36,840 nt of DNA from NCBI GenBank assembly GCA_045660385.1, contig JAZRDT010000135.1:1-36840 (forward strand), written 5' to 3'. Shown one piece after another: positions 1 through 8,291 of this stretch. The stretch's first letter is position 1. Each line of letters begins with the position of its first letter. The position numbers were made by a program, and so were the translations under genes. Origin of the DNA: UBA1189 sp045660385. Lineage in GTDB: Bacteria > Bacteroidota > Bacteroidia > Bacteroidales > Bacteroidaceae. The notes below the pieces were generated by a model. The model saw only the letters and a program-made list of their open reading frames with translations, was not told the origin of the DNA and did not search any database.

Positions 1-316
1 CAGCGTTGGGCTTAACATCCATGTAAGCACGGAACATCTTGTACACGTTGTTGATGCGAGCAAGTACTGCCTCGTCCTTTGCCATCTCCTCCAAGGTCTC
101 GTAGCTGAGACGCTCGAGCAAGAGCACGGGGTTGTGACCACACTCTTTCCAAAGAGCAGGATCCAGGCTCTTGAACATGTCGCGAGCCTCAGGGGTCCAT
201 GACCACCAAATGTTGCGCGCCATTTCGCTCAAGCATGCAAGCTCAGCGGGAATGTGCGACTTAACGTTCACCTCTTTCCAAGCAGGTGCGTTTGAATTAC
301 TAACTTTAATTTTCAT
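1..316 (-). CDS. glgP: Glycogen/alpha-glucan phosphorylase, N-terminal fragment
   Basis: This is the first 105 codons of a gene that runs off the left edge. The ATG lies at 316-314, and the protein begins MKIKVSNSNAPAWKEV. The segment with NIWWSW, the acidic/aromatic DMFKSLDP and the LLLERLSYE stretch match the N-terminal DUF3417-like region of bacterial alpha-glucan phosphorylases. The family releases glucose-1-phosphate from glycogen using pyridoxal phosphate. The catalytic and PLP-lysine regions lie outside the window. It sits 25 bases downstream of the glycogen synthase stop on the same strand, so the two are probably co-transcribed. The assignment rests on this short N-terminal part and on the neighbour. 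Confidence 0.82.
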   Translation of the reverse strand, partial: MKIKVSNSNAPAWKEVNVKSHIPAELACLSEMARNIWWSWTPEARDMFKSLDPALWKECGHNPVLLLERLSYETLEEMAKDEAVLARINNVYKMFRAYMDVKPNA

Positions 317-341
317 ATCACAATAGTTAACTAATGATTGT

Positions 342-2012
342 TCAGTTTACTTTGCTCAAAGCAATGTCGTATGCTTCGAGATAATATTTCACAAACTTAT
401 CCCACAAGGCCTTCTTGGCGATGTCGGAAGCGCGGCGACGCAATTGTGTCACCAACTTGGCATCCATCTTGGTGAAGGCGAGGATAGTGTTCTTGATCTC
501 GTCGGCTGCCTCGTCCCAATTGCTATCGGTGCGGTGTACTACCTTCACACCATCTTCGAGCTGACTATACTCGCCCTTGAGCGAGTTGGCCCAAAGACCG
601 AAACCGGCGAGGTCGGTAGTGATAGTGGGAACGTGGAAGGCTACACTCTCAAGCGGAGTGTATCCCCAAGGCTCATAGTATGAGGGATATACAGCAAGGT
701 CATCACCGGGCAACAGGTCGTAGTAAGGCATATTGAAGATGCCATCGTTACCATTGAGGTAGCAGGGCACGAAGATTACCTTTACACGGCTATTGACGTT
801 GTTGTCAAGACCGATGGCACGCATCATGGATAGAGCCTTGTCGTCGTCCATGTTGTAGAGTTCGTGGGTGATGACAGGGGTCTCTAATTGACAATTGACA
901 ATTGACAATTGACAATTATCCAATCTCGCCCTCAAATCCTCACGTGGACCTTTTACCCAAGCAGGCACGTTGATGAATGCCAATACGTCGCGGTCAAGTG
1001 AGGGTTCGTTGGCAAGGCGCTTGAGCGACTCGAGCAGGATATCGATACCCTTGTTGCGGAACTCATAACGACCACCGGTAGATACGATGATGGTATCGTC
1101 GGCAAACTCCTGACCGAGCAGTTTACCTGCTACGTTGAGCATCACCTTGCGAGCTTCCTTGCGCTTTGCGGTGAAGGCAGCACCCTTGGGTACGAAGTCG
1201 TCCTCGAAACCATTGACAAGGATGACATCGGCAGGCTTCTCGAGCAGTTGGGTACACTCCACATCGGTAATCTCGCTCACGGTAGTGAAGCAATCAACAC
1301 GGTGCGCGCTCTGTTTCTCGATAGAGTGCTTTGACTCCATGTTGAGCTCGCTCGCCATCTGGTCGCCATTGTAGCCACTCATATAGTCGTAGAGAGGCTT
1401 CATGTTGCCAGCGATAGAGCGGCCTATCGAGGTGGCGTGGGTAGTGAAGATGGTTGCAATTGAGGGAATCCAATGCTTCAGGAAGAGTGCACCGAGACCG
1501 GTCATCCACTCATGAGCCTGATAGATTACCTTGGGATTGTTACCCTTCTTCACATCCTTGGCAATAATGTGCTTGTAGTAGCTCTCGGCTACGCGGGCTG
1601 CCGCATAAGAGAACATACTGGCTTCATCGTAGTCGCCATATGCATGGAGCGAATCTACTGAAAAGAGATTCCATGCCTCAGCGTAAATTTCGTTCTTTAT
1701 ATTATAATAAGGAGTAAAGTCTACCAATACAGCAACCGGCTCGCCAGGAATATTCCAACGTCCGATACGTATTGCCAAACCTTCCTCAGTTGCCTTCTTG
1801 CGCCATCCGGCGAGAAGTCGCTTGTCTTCCTTAAAAAGAGGGTTCTCTGTTTCTTTCCAGAGGTCGGGACCTATAAACGCCAATTGGGCATTTGTCTTTG
1901 CAAGAATGGTCTTTGCCCTAGTAGAAAGCACCGTATAGATGCCTCCAACTTTATTACACACCTCCCAACTAATCTCAAAGATATAGTCGGGGGTTGTCTT
2001 ATTTACACTCAT
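342..2012 (-). CDS. Glycogen synthase, GT3 (eukaryote-like) family
   Basis: The 556-residue protein has the GT3 signature WEVCNKVGGIYTVLSTRA near residue 16, a central FTTHATSIGR segment, and the C-terminal YEPWGYTPLESV motif with its conserved glutamate. These are the features of yeast/animal glycogen synthases rather than the bacterial GT5 GlgA (KTGGL motif). It should extend alpha-1,4-glucan in the cytoplasm; UDP-glucose as donor is inferred from the family. The start ATG at 2012 follows a TAnnTTTG promoter. Residues about 366-376 (LDNCQLSIVNCQLE region) are encoded by a perfect heptanucleotide tandem repeat at 886-917, an unusual in-frame insertion. The gene lies just upstream of glgP, giving a synthesis/degradation pair. 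Confidence 0.9.
   Translation of the reverse strand: MSVNKTTPDYIFEISWEVCNKVGGIYTVLSTRAKTILAKTNAQLAFIGPDLWKETENPLFKEDKRLLAGWRKKATEEGLAIRIGRWNIPGEPVAVLVDFTPYYNIKNEIYAEAWNLFSVDSLHAYGDYDEASMFSYAAARVAESYYKHIIAKDVKKGNNPKVIYQAHEWMTGLGALFLKHWIPSIATIFTTHATSIGRSIAGNMKPLYDYMSGYNGDQMASELNMESKHSIEKQSAHRVDCFTTVSEITDVECTQLLEKPADVILVNGFEDDFVPKGAAFTAKRKEARKVMLNVAGKLLGQEFADDTIIVSTGGRYEFRNKGIDILLESLKRLANEPSLDRDVLAFINVPAWVKGPREDLRARLDNCQLSIVNCQLETPVITHELYNMDDDKALSMMRAIGLDNNVNSRVKVIFVPCYLNGNDGIFNMPYYDLLPGDDLAVYPSYYEPWGYTPLESVAFHVPTITTDLAGFGLWANSLKGEYSQLEDGVKVVHRTDSNWDEAADEIKNTILAFTKMDAKLVTQLRRRASDIAKKALWDKFVKYYLEAYDIALSKVN
886..917. repeat. Heptanucleotide tandem repeat inside the glycogen synthase gene
   Basis: The plus strand reads AATTGAC four times followed by AATT, 32 bases of perfect 7-base periodicity. 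It is wholly within the coding sequence and read in frame. Because 7 is not a multiple of 3, gain or loss of one unit would shift the frame, whereas three units add seven residues. The encoded peptide (NCQLSIVNCQL) does not look like family sequence. Confidence 0.9.
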
Positions 2013-2043
2013 TACTAATACCTAATTTCTAAATTATCAGATG

Positions 2044-2051
2044 CAAAGGTA
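2044..2051 (-). promoter_or_regulatory. Bacteroidetes-type -7 box of the glycogen synthase gene
   Basis: The minus strand reads TACCTTTG, an exact TAnnTTTG match, about 32 bases before the start codon. A TTTG candidate for the -33 element lies upstream, but with a spacer of about 17, shorter than usual. Confidence 0.55.
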
Positions 2052-2190
2052 CAAAAAATATTAGTTAACAAAAAAACAAATAGATGCGATTTTGCGCACA
2101 TAAATGTGTTTTCTACACTTAATAGCATGTTTATTACTCCAAATGTATACTGAATGGCATAAGTTTGGTAACTGCAGTTTACACCTTCAT

Positions 2191-2493
2191 TCAAAGTTTG
2201 GTCATCACATAGCGATCTTTTGCACATGATTCGCACGGTGTCAAACTATATGCATACACATTTTTCGGGGTGTCATCAACATGCAATGCCCATGACAAGA
2301 GATCAAGGGTGATGGTTTTACCAACCAAATCGTTCCGGTAGCTCAGCATGATGGGTTTGTCGACATACACCGTCGAATGGATTTCTCCAGAAAAGGGATA
2401 ATAGGTGAAGGTGGCGCCATGGAGCTCGACAACAAAGTCCTCCAAACGGCTTCCGTCGGGCAAGATGATAAGATGGGAGAAATAGCGCGTCAT
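2191..2493 (-). CDS. Small conserved-looking protein of unknown function
   Basis: A 100-residue product, MTRYFSHLIILPDGSR..., not recognised as a named family. It has no signal peptide or membrane segment. The composition is that of a compact beta-rich soluble domain, and three cysteines lie near the C-terminus (two in CESC at about residue 88). The ATG lies 12 bases after the DUF4296 lipoprotein stop on the same strand, so it is probably the last gene of the ileS-dksA-lspA run. Codon use resembles its neighbours, which supports a real gene. The overlapping smaller frame downstream at 2015-2236 is not supported. Confidence 0.6.
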   Translation of the reverse strand: MTRYFSHLIILPDGSRLEDFVVELHGATFTYYPFSGEIHSTVYVDKPIMLSYRNDLVGKTITLDLLSWALHVDDTPKNVYAYSLTPCESCAKDRYVMTKL

Positions 2494-2505
2494 AATGCGG
2501 AGGAT

Positions 2506-3378
2506 TTATCGCTTCAGTTCCTTCCCTGAAACCATCAGGATCGATTGTGTCTTCAGGGTATTGGCCACTGGGCGGAGGGAATCAACCGAAGAGAATGTGG
2601 GGAGGGAAGAATTGCGATAACGCATCAATCGCATACCGTATAGCAACGCATCGTGACCGGGTTTCTTGCTTTTATAGTATGCATTCCCATGTAAGGTTTT
2701 GAGCCGTGCACCGAGTGTGTCGGTCAAGAGCAGGTTATAGGCACCCGATGCATACAACAGAGTATCGACAGACAATACCGAATCGTTAGCAAACTTTGCC
2801 ATCAACGAAAGATGAAGGTAGTGATTTGCCGAATCGGGTTCGTCGGGAAGGAACATCACCTCCCCACTCCACTCAAAGCAATCGTTTGCCTTGAAGTTTG
2901 AGTCCGACGGAATGGTAAAATCGAAGCGGTTGCCCAATACAGATGGATACATCAGTTTCACACGGGTCTCGTACCACAAATCCGCCGAGTCGCCCACTAC
3001 GGCCACAGGCTGATGCGATTCGACTTGGGTATCCTCCTCAGCTAAGCGTTTCTGAGTGTTCTTGACACGATCGGAGAGGTTCGCGTAAATCTCGGACAAT
3101 GCTTCGGGATAACGGGCATAGTACACTAAGGCTGAATCGACCTCGGCTGAGGTGACACCATGCTTTTCGTAGACGTAATCAAAATAAAGGTCTTTCTTGT
3201 AGCGCTCGGTGCTTGGCAAGTCGTTGATCATCACTTGAGCCAAATGATAGTCAAACAAGATTGCCTCCAATTTCTTGGGCGCAAGTACATCGGCACGCCG
3301 ATTTTTCTCCCCACACGATACGAGGAGGAGCAAAACCAGGCACGATGCCAGTGCACTATTTCTTACAAGTCTCTTCAT
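2506..3378 (-). CDS. DUF4296 domain-containing lipoprotein
   Basis: The product begins MKRLVRNSALASCLVLLLLVSCGEK: a basic n-region, a hydrophobic core and the lipobox LVSC, so it should be acylated and held in the periplasm or outer membrane. Residues about 30-115 (LEAILFDYHLAQVM... YEKHGVTSAEVDSAL) match DUF4296, a Bacteroidetes domain of unknown role. The upstream TTG in the same frame is a less likely start than the ATG at 3378-3376. The start lies inside the end of lspA, an overlap of about 23 bases, which suggests translational coupling with the signal peptidase that processes this class of protein. Confidence 0.82.
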   Translation of the reverse strand: MKRLVRNSALASCLVLLLLVSCGEKNRRADVLAPKKLEAILFDYHLAQVMINDLPSTERYKKDLYFDYVYEKHGVTSAEVDSALVYYARYPEALSEIYANLSDRVKNTQKRLAEEDTQVESHQPVAVVGDSADLWYETRVKLMYPSVLGNRFDFTIPSDSNFKANDCFEWSGEVMFLPDEPDSANHYLHLSLMAKFANDSVLSVDTLLYASGAYNLLLTDTLGARLKTLHGNAYYKSKKPGHDALLYGMRLMRYRNSSLPTFSSVDSLRPVANTLKTQSILMVSGKELKR

Positions 3379-4009
3379 CAACAGAGTTTTCAGGACCTTC
3401 GATTCCCCAATTCATGCACTTGCTATAGAAAAGCAATATGGCTATCACGCCACAACTGATGCATGCATCAGCAAAATTAAATATCGGACTGAAGAATATA
3501 AAATGGTTACCGCCAATGAAAGGTAACCAATCGGGCCAATTCCACTCTACGAGAGGGAAATAGAACATATCGACTACCTTACCCTTGAAAAGTGGAGCAT
3601 AGCCATCGCCCCAAGGTACCAATTGTGATACGGCATAGGGTGTGCTCTCTGAAAAGATAGGACCATACAGCACGCAATCGACAATATTACCTGCCGCACC
3701 TGCAATAATGAGTGCTACACACACCAGATAGCCACGCGGAAAACCCTTGCCGCGGATCTTATACACATAATATATAAAGCAGGCAATGGCTATGATACGG
3801 ATAAATGTGAGGAACAACTTTCCAAAAATCTCCATACCGAAAGCCATTCCGGGATTTTCGGTGAAGTAAATGTAGCACCAATCGGTAACATGAATGCTCT
3901 CGTAAAGACGCATGCCCATCTTTACCGATAACTTGATAGCTTGGTCGATAATAAGGGCTATGGCTACGATAAGAGCAACCATACGCCCTTCGGTCAGGAA
4001 TTTTTTCAT
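3356..4009 (-). CDS. lspA: Lipoprotein signal peptidase II
   Basis: The 217-residue integral membrane aspartyl protease cleaves the signal peptide of diacylglyceryl prolipoproteins in the inner membrane. Conserved blocks are visible: ENPGMAFG near residue 51, the GNIVD block with catalytic D111, and FNFADA with catalytic D181. Four hydrophobic segments are evident. The start is taken as the ATG at 4009; the in-frame TTG just before it is less likely. It is longer than the approximately 160 residues of E. coli LspA because of an insertion between the two aspartates, as in other Bacteroidetes. It lies between the dksA-like gene (59-base gap) and a lipoprotein gene that it overlaps. Confidence 0.95.
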   Translation of the reverse strand: MKKFLTEGRMVALIVAIALIIDQAIKLSVKMGMRLYESIHVTDWCYIYFTENPGMAFGMEIFGKLFLTFIRIIAIACFIYYVYKIRGKGFPRGYLVCVALIIAGAAGNIVDCVLYGPIFSESTPYAVSQLVPWGDGYAPLFKGKVVDMFYFPLVEWNWPDWLPFIGGNHFIFFSPIFNFADACISCGVIAILLFYSKCMNWGIEGPENSVDEETCKK

Positions 4010-4068
4010 CAAATCAATTCGTAGTTAAAAGAAGATTATGAGGAATAGCCCGCACATCTCCTTCTTAA

Positions 4069-4449
4069 TCATTTCTTCTGGCCCTGCTTAGCCTCGATGC
4101 TGAGTGTAGCATGAGGTACTGCACGAAGACGACCGGCAGGAATGAGTTTGCCTGTCTCACGACAAATACCATATGTCTTGTTCTCAATACGCACGAGTGC
4201 TGCTTGCAAACTTTGAATAAACTTCATCTGACGCTGGGCCAAACGCATCGTCTCTTCCTTTGAAAGGGTATTGGCGCCCTCACCCAAAATTTTATAAGTA
4301 GGAGCTGTATCGCTGTCTGTATTGCTATCACGATTTGTCAACGAACCCTTCAGATTGTCGTAGTCGCGTTGAGCCAACTCCAATTTCTCCAAAATGATGG
4401 TGCGGAATTCTTCCAATTCCTCATCTGTGTAACGTGTTTTTTCTGACAT
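4069..4449 (-). CDS. DksA/TraR-family regulator without the zinc-finger cysteines
   Basis: The 126-residue product has the DksA architecture: an N-terminal coiled coil with acidic tip (residues about 10-90) and a C-terminal YGICRETGKLIPAGRL...PHATLSIEAK region that aligns with the C4 zinc finger. Only C96 of the four cysteines remains; the others are T99, S117 and A120. DksA proteins bind the RNA polymerase secondary channel and act with ppGpp on stable RNA promoters. Cysteine-poor paralogues that work without zinc are known, for example Pseudomonas DksA2. The gene lies between ileS and lspA on the same strand, a typical Bacteroidetes order. The ppGpp role is inferred. Confidence 0.85.
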   Translation of the reverse strand: MSEKTRYTDEELEEFRTIILEKLELAQRDYDNLKGSLTNRDSNTDSDTAPTYKILGEGANTLSKEETMRLAQRQMKFIQSLQAALVRIENKTYGICRETGKLIPAGRLRAVPHATLSIEAKQGQKK

Positions 4450-4468
4450 AGTTTTTAATGTTTTAGGG

Positions 4469-4490
4469 GGTTAGGGCCGAAGCCCTAACC
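4469..4490 (-). promoter_or_regulatory. Perfect stem-loop with UUCG loop between ileS and dksA
   Basis: On the minus strand GGTTAGGGC is followed by TTCG and GCCCTAACC: nine perfect pairs closing a UUCG tetraloop. No T-run follows it, so it is a weak intrinsic terminator at best. It may be an RNA-stability or attenuation element between ileS and the dksA-like gene, or a dispersed repeat. Confidence 0.5.
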
Positions 4491-4511
4491 TATATGTTAA
4501 TATTAAAAGAT

Positions 4512-7500
4512 TTATACTTTTTCCACTACCGCCTGCAACACAAATCCGTCAAACTCAAGTGCGGTACCTTCGGGAACCACGCCAATGGTGAGGCTATCGG
4601 CCAATACTTGATTGCAGATGTATGCCTTGTGCTCCTCGATGGCTGCATCGGTATTTTCGTTGCTGGTCAAGGTAACGGCAATGCGATCGGAAATCTCGAA
4701 GCCGCTCGACTTACGGATGTTCTGAATCTTGCTCACGAGTTCACGAGCAATACCCTCGCGACGCAACTCTTCAGTCACGGTCACATCGAGTGCTACGGTG
4801 AGCACACCTTCATTGGCGACTACCCATCCAGGGATGTCCTCACTATAGATCTCAACCTCACCGGCTTCGATCTCGGCAGGTGTACCATTCAGGTCGAGGG
4901 TCAAGCGACCGACACTCTCGAGCTCGGCAATCTGCTCTTGACTCATCGTAGTCACGGCTGCAGCCACTTGCTTCATGAGGGCACCAAACTTCTTACCCAG
5001 AATCTTGAAGTTACACTTCACCTTCTTAACGAGTATATCAGACGCGCCCTCCACGAAATCGATTTCCTTGACGTTCACCTCATTCATGATGAGAGGCTTC
5101 ACGGCCTCGAGGCGGGCCTTCATCTCAGCATCTACGGGAATCATAAGTTTCTGCAAGGGTTGCTTCACGATGATGTTCACCTTCTTACGCAATGCCAAGC
5201 CCATTGAAGACACCTTCTGAGCCATCTCCATGCGAACCTCAAGCTCTTTATCAACGAGTGCATCGTCGCACACGGGGAACTGCGCCAAGTGTACAGAAGC
5301 TACAGAGTCGCGACCGGTCGTACGCACGAGATCCATATATAACTTATCGGCATAGAACGGAGCGATGGGAGCCATCAACTTCGCTACGGTCTCAAGACAT
5401 ACGTAGAGAGTTTGGTATGCGGCCAACTTATCCTCTGTATATCCAGCACCCCAGAAACGCTTACGGCAAAGACGAACATACCAGTTAGAGAGGTTGTCGT
5501 TCACGAAGTCGTTAATCAAGCGACCAGCGCGTGTGGGTTCATACTCATTGTAGCAAGCATCGACATTCTTCACCAAGGTATTGAGTTCAGAAATGATCCA
5601 ACGGTCAATCTCCGGGCGCTCAGCAACGGGGATCTCCTTCTCACCATAGCAGAAGCCATCGAGGTTTGCATAGGGAGCGAAGAACTTATAGGTATTGTGC
5701 AAAGTACCGAAGAACTTACGTGTTACCTCCATCACGCCCTCCTCATCAAACTTGAGATTGTCCCAAGGTGATGAGTTGGTGATCATGTACCAGCGCAAGG
5801 GGTCGCTACCATATTTCTCGATCGCGCCGAAGGGGTCAACGGCATTGCCCAAACGTTTCGACATCTTATTACCGTTTTTGTCGAGCACGAGACCGTTAGA
5901 GATTACAGCCTTGTAGGCCACGCTACCCTTCACCATGGTAGAGATAGCGTGAAGTGTGAAGAACCATCCACGGGTCTGGTCTACGCCCTCAGCAATGAAG
6001 TCGGCAGGATACACGGTATTGTTATCAACAATCTCCTGATTCTCGAACGGATAGTGTAGCTGCGCGAAAGGCATAGCACCTGAATCGAACCATACGTCGA
6101 TAAGGTCAGTTTCGCGCTTCATCACCTTACCGGTTGACGACACCAGGAAGATATCATCCACATAAGGACGGTGCAGGTCAATCTTATCGTAGTTCTCCTT
6201 ATTATATACACCCGGCTCGAAGCCCATCTCCTTATAGGGATTAGAGGTCATCACGCCTGCTGCAATAGCTTTCTCAATTTCGTTATAGAGTTCCTCTACC
6301 GAACCGATGCAGAGTTCCTCGCCATCCTCACTACGCCAGATGGGGAGTGGAGTACCCCAATAGCGTGAGCGACTGAGATTCCAGTCGTTGAGATTCTCGA
6401 GCCACTTACCGAAACGGCCGGTACCTGTTGACTCAGGCTTCCAGAGGATTGTCTTGTTGAGTTCCATCATCTGCTCCTTCACCGCAGTAGAGCGTATAAA
6501 CCATGAATCGAGCGGATAGTAGAGCACGGGCTTGTCGGTACGCCAGCAGTGGGGATAGTTGTGTACATGCTTCTCAATCTTGAACGCCTTGTTCTCACTC
6601 TTCATCGAGAGGCAGATGAAGATATCGAGTGACTCTGCTGCTGCGGCGGCCTTCTCATCGTATCTATTGTCTACGGTAAACTGAGGATCGTAGGCGTTCT
6701 TCACCCAGCGACCCTCATACTCCTTGTAGAGGTCTACGTTCACACATATGTTCACAAACTGCTCGTCGAGTTCCTCCATCAAGTAGAACTTACCTGTAAG
6801 GTCCACCATGGGGCGAGTCTCGCCCTTTTTGTTAATCATATACAATGAAGGGATACCAGCAGCGCGAGCCACGAAGGCGTCGTCGGCACCGAAAGTAGGC
6901 GCGATATGCACAATACCAGTACCATCCTCGGTAGTCACATAGTCACCAGGAATTACGCGGAATGCCTTGTCAGAAGCATCCTGCCAGTTACCGTTCTCGT
7001 CAACGCTAACAGGCTTCACCCATGGGAGCAACTGCTCGTATTCCATACCTACGAGGTCGGTACCCTTGTACTCGCCCACCACCTTGTAAGGTACGAGCTT
7101 GTCGCCAGGTTTGTAGTCCTCGAGAGCCAGTTCGGCTGCCTTGGGGTTGAAATGCATACCCATCAATGCCTTAGCCAACACTACGGTCATTTTCTCGCCA
7201 GAATATGCGTTGTAGGTCTGAACGGCAACGTAGTCAATCTTGGGACCTACACAAAGTGCCGTATTTGAGGGCAATGTCCAAGGTGTAGTAGTCCATGCGA
7301 TGAAATACGGTGTACCCCATTCTGCCATCTCAGGCTTCGGGTTCTTCATCTTGAACTGACCGATTACAGTAGTATCCTTCACATCGCGGTAGCAACCGGG
7401 CTGGTTCAGCTCGTGCGAACTCAATCCAGTACCTGCTGCGGGAGAATAGGGCTGAATAGTGTAGCCCTTATAGAGGAGACCCTTTCCATAGAGTTGCTTG

Positions 7501-7994
7501 AGCAACCACCACAAGGTCTCGATATAACGGTTGTCGTAGGTGATATAGGGATCCTCGAGGTCCACCCAGTAACCCATCTTGTGAGTCAGGTCAGTCCACT
7601 CCTTTGTATACTTCATCACATCCTTACGGCATGCTGCGTTATACTCTGCTACAGAGATAGTCTTGCCAATATCTTCTTTGGTGATACCGAGCGCCTTTTC
7701 AACACCCAGTTCCACGGGCAATCCGTGTGTATCCCATCCTGCCTTACGCTTCACCTGATATCCCTTCATCGTCTTGTAACGGCAGAAGATATCCTTGATG
7801 GCACGTGCCATCACATGGTGAATACCAGGCATACCATTAGCCGAGGGAGGACCCTCATAAAACACGAACGAAGGACATCCCTCACGCTCGGTCATGCTCT
7901 TGGTAAACACATCCTTTTCGTCCCAAGCCTTGAGCACCTCTTTATTCACTTCGGAGAGGTTCAATTGGCCATATTCGGTAAATTTCTTGTCCAT
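4512..7994 (-). CDS. ileS: Isoleucyl-tRNA synthetase
   Basis: The 1160-residue class I synthetase charges tRNA-Ile. The HIGH motif is GIHH at residues 57-60 within PPSANGMPGIHH, and the KMSKS motif is KMSKR at residues 710-714. The long insertion between them is the CP1 editing domain, and a C-terminal anticodon-binding domain follows. The length, the sequence around WTTTPWTLPSN and the absence of a C-terminal zinc-finger cysteine set suggest the eukaryote-like IleS type, which elsewhere is associated with reduced mupirocin sensitivity (family knowledge, not tested here). The start ATG at 7994 lies about 40 bases after a strong promoter. Confidence 0.97.
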   Translation of the reverse strand: MDKKFTEYGQLNLSEVNKEVLKAWDEKDVFTKSMTEREGCPSFVFYEGPPSANGMPGIHHVMARAIKDIFCRYKTMKGYQVKRKAGWDTHGLPVELGVEKALGITKEDIGKTISVAEYNAACRKDVMKYTKEWTDLTHKMGYWVDLEDPYITYDNRYIETLWWLLKQLYGKGLLYKGYTIQPYSPAAGTGLSSHELNQPGCYRDVKDTTVIGQFKMKNPKPEMAEWGTPYFIAWTTTPWTLPSNTALCVGPKIDYVAVQTYNAYSGEKMTVVLAKALMGMHFNPKAAELALEDYKPGDKLVPYKVVGEYKGTDLVGMEYEQLLPWVKPVSVDENGNWQDASDKAFRVIPGDYVTTEDGTGIVHIAPTFGADDAFVARAAGIPSLYMINKKGETRPMVDLTGKFYLMEELDEQFVNICVNVDLYKEYEGRWVKNAYDPQFTVDNRYDEKAAAAAESLDIFICLSMKSENKAFKIEKHVHNYPHCWRTDKPVLYYPLDSWFIRSTAVKEQMMELNKTILWKPESTGTGRFGKWLENLNDWNLSRSRYWGTPLPIWRSEDGEELCIGSVEELYNEIEKAIAAGVMTSNPYKEMGFEPGVYNKENYDKIDLHRPYVDDIFLVSSTGKVMKRETDLIDVWFDSGAMPFAQLHYPFENQEIVDNNTVYPADFIAEGVDQTRGWFFTLHAISTMVKGSVAYKAVISNGLVLDKNGNKMSKRLGNAVDPFGAIEKYGSDPLRWYMITNSSPWDNLKFDEEGVMEVTRKFFGTLHNTYKFFAPYANLDGFCYGEKEIPVAERPEIDRWIISELNTLVKNVDACYNEYEPTRAGRLINDFVNDNLSNWYVRLCRKRFWGAGYTEDKLAAYQTLYVCLETVAKLMAPIAPFYADKLYMDLVRTTGRDSVASVHLAQFPVCDDALVDKELEVRMEMAQKVSSMGLALRKKVNIIVKQPLQKLMIPVDAEMKARLEAVKPLIMNEVNVKEIDFVEGASDILVKKVKCNFKILGKKFGALMKQVAAAVTTMSQEQIAELESVGRLTLDLNGTPAEIEAGEVEIYSEDIPGWVVANEGVLTVALDVTVTEELRREGIARELVSKIQNIRKSSGFEISDRIAVTLTSNENTDAAIEEHKAYICNQVLADSLTIGVVPEGTALEFDGFVLQAVVEKV

Positions 7995-8033
7995 ATATGT
8001 ATGTGTATTATATACCTATTTTATATTAAGTCG

Positions 8034-8065
8034 CAAAATTAGTACAAGGCGAGCGAAAACGCAAA
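8034..8065 (-). promoter_or_regulatory. ileS promoter
   Basis: Reading the minus strand, TTTG (8065-8062), 20 bases, then TAATTTTG (8041-8034): a perfect Bacteroidetes housekeeping promoter. The spacer and the flanking CAAATAAATTTGC closely resemble the infC promoter. Confidence 0.8.
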
Positions 8066-8247
8066 TTTATTTGAAGTTTTCCGAGCCTAAGTCTAAATTC
8101 ACACCATAGAATGGGTTAAATGTACAACAAGTTGGGCGGGGAACAAAATAAAATCCATTATTTTTATCCCGAGGCATAGCATTCCCCATGTAGCATATAG
8201 CGCTGATTAAATTTAATGCAATCCAAGATAATTATCAAAATTATTCG

Positions 8248-8255
8248 TATTTTTG
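8248..8255 (+). promoter_or_regulatory. -7 box of the S9 peptidase gene
   Basis: TATTTTTG matches TAnnTTTG 36 bases before the ATG. No clear TTTG is seen at the -33 position, so the promoter is weak or regulated. The rest of the divergent ileS-peptidase spacer (about 8066-8247) shows nothing recognisable. Confidence 0.45.
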
Positions 8256-8291
8256 CAAATAAATAGACGACATTAATAGCAATTAAGACTT

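Noticed and set aside
2015..2236. 73-codon minus-strand frame after the small unknown gene
   Set aside because: It runs through the glycogen synthase promoter region, overlaps the better-supported 100-residue gene and has low-complexity AT-rich content.
3379..3381. TTG start for the DUF4296 lipoprotein (and similar TTG starts for lspA, pyrF and hydE)
   Set aside because: In each case an ATG follows within one to three codons and gives the expected N-terminus, so the ATG is preferred.
4494..5207. 237-codon plus-strand frame opposite the 3' part of ileS
   Set aside because: It is a shadow frame of the synthetase: His/Leu-rich composition, no start signal and no family resemblance.
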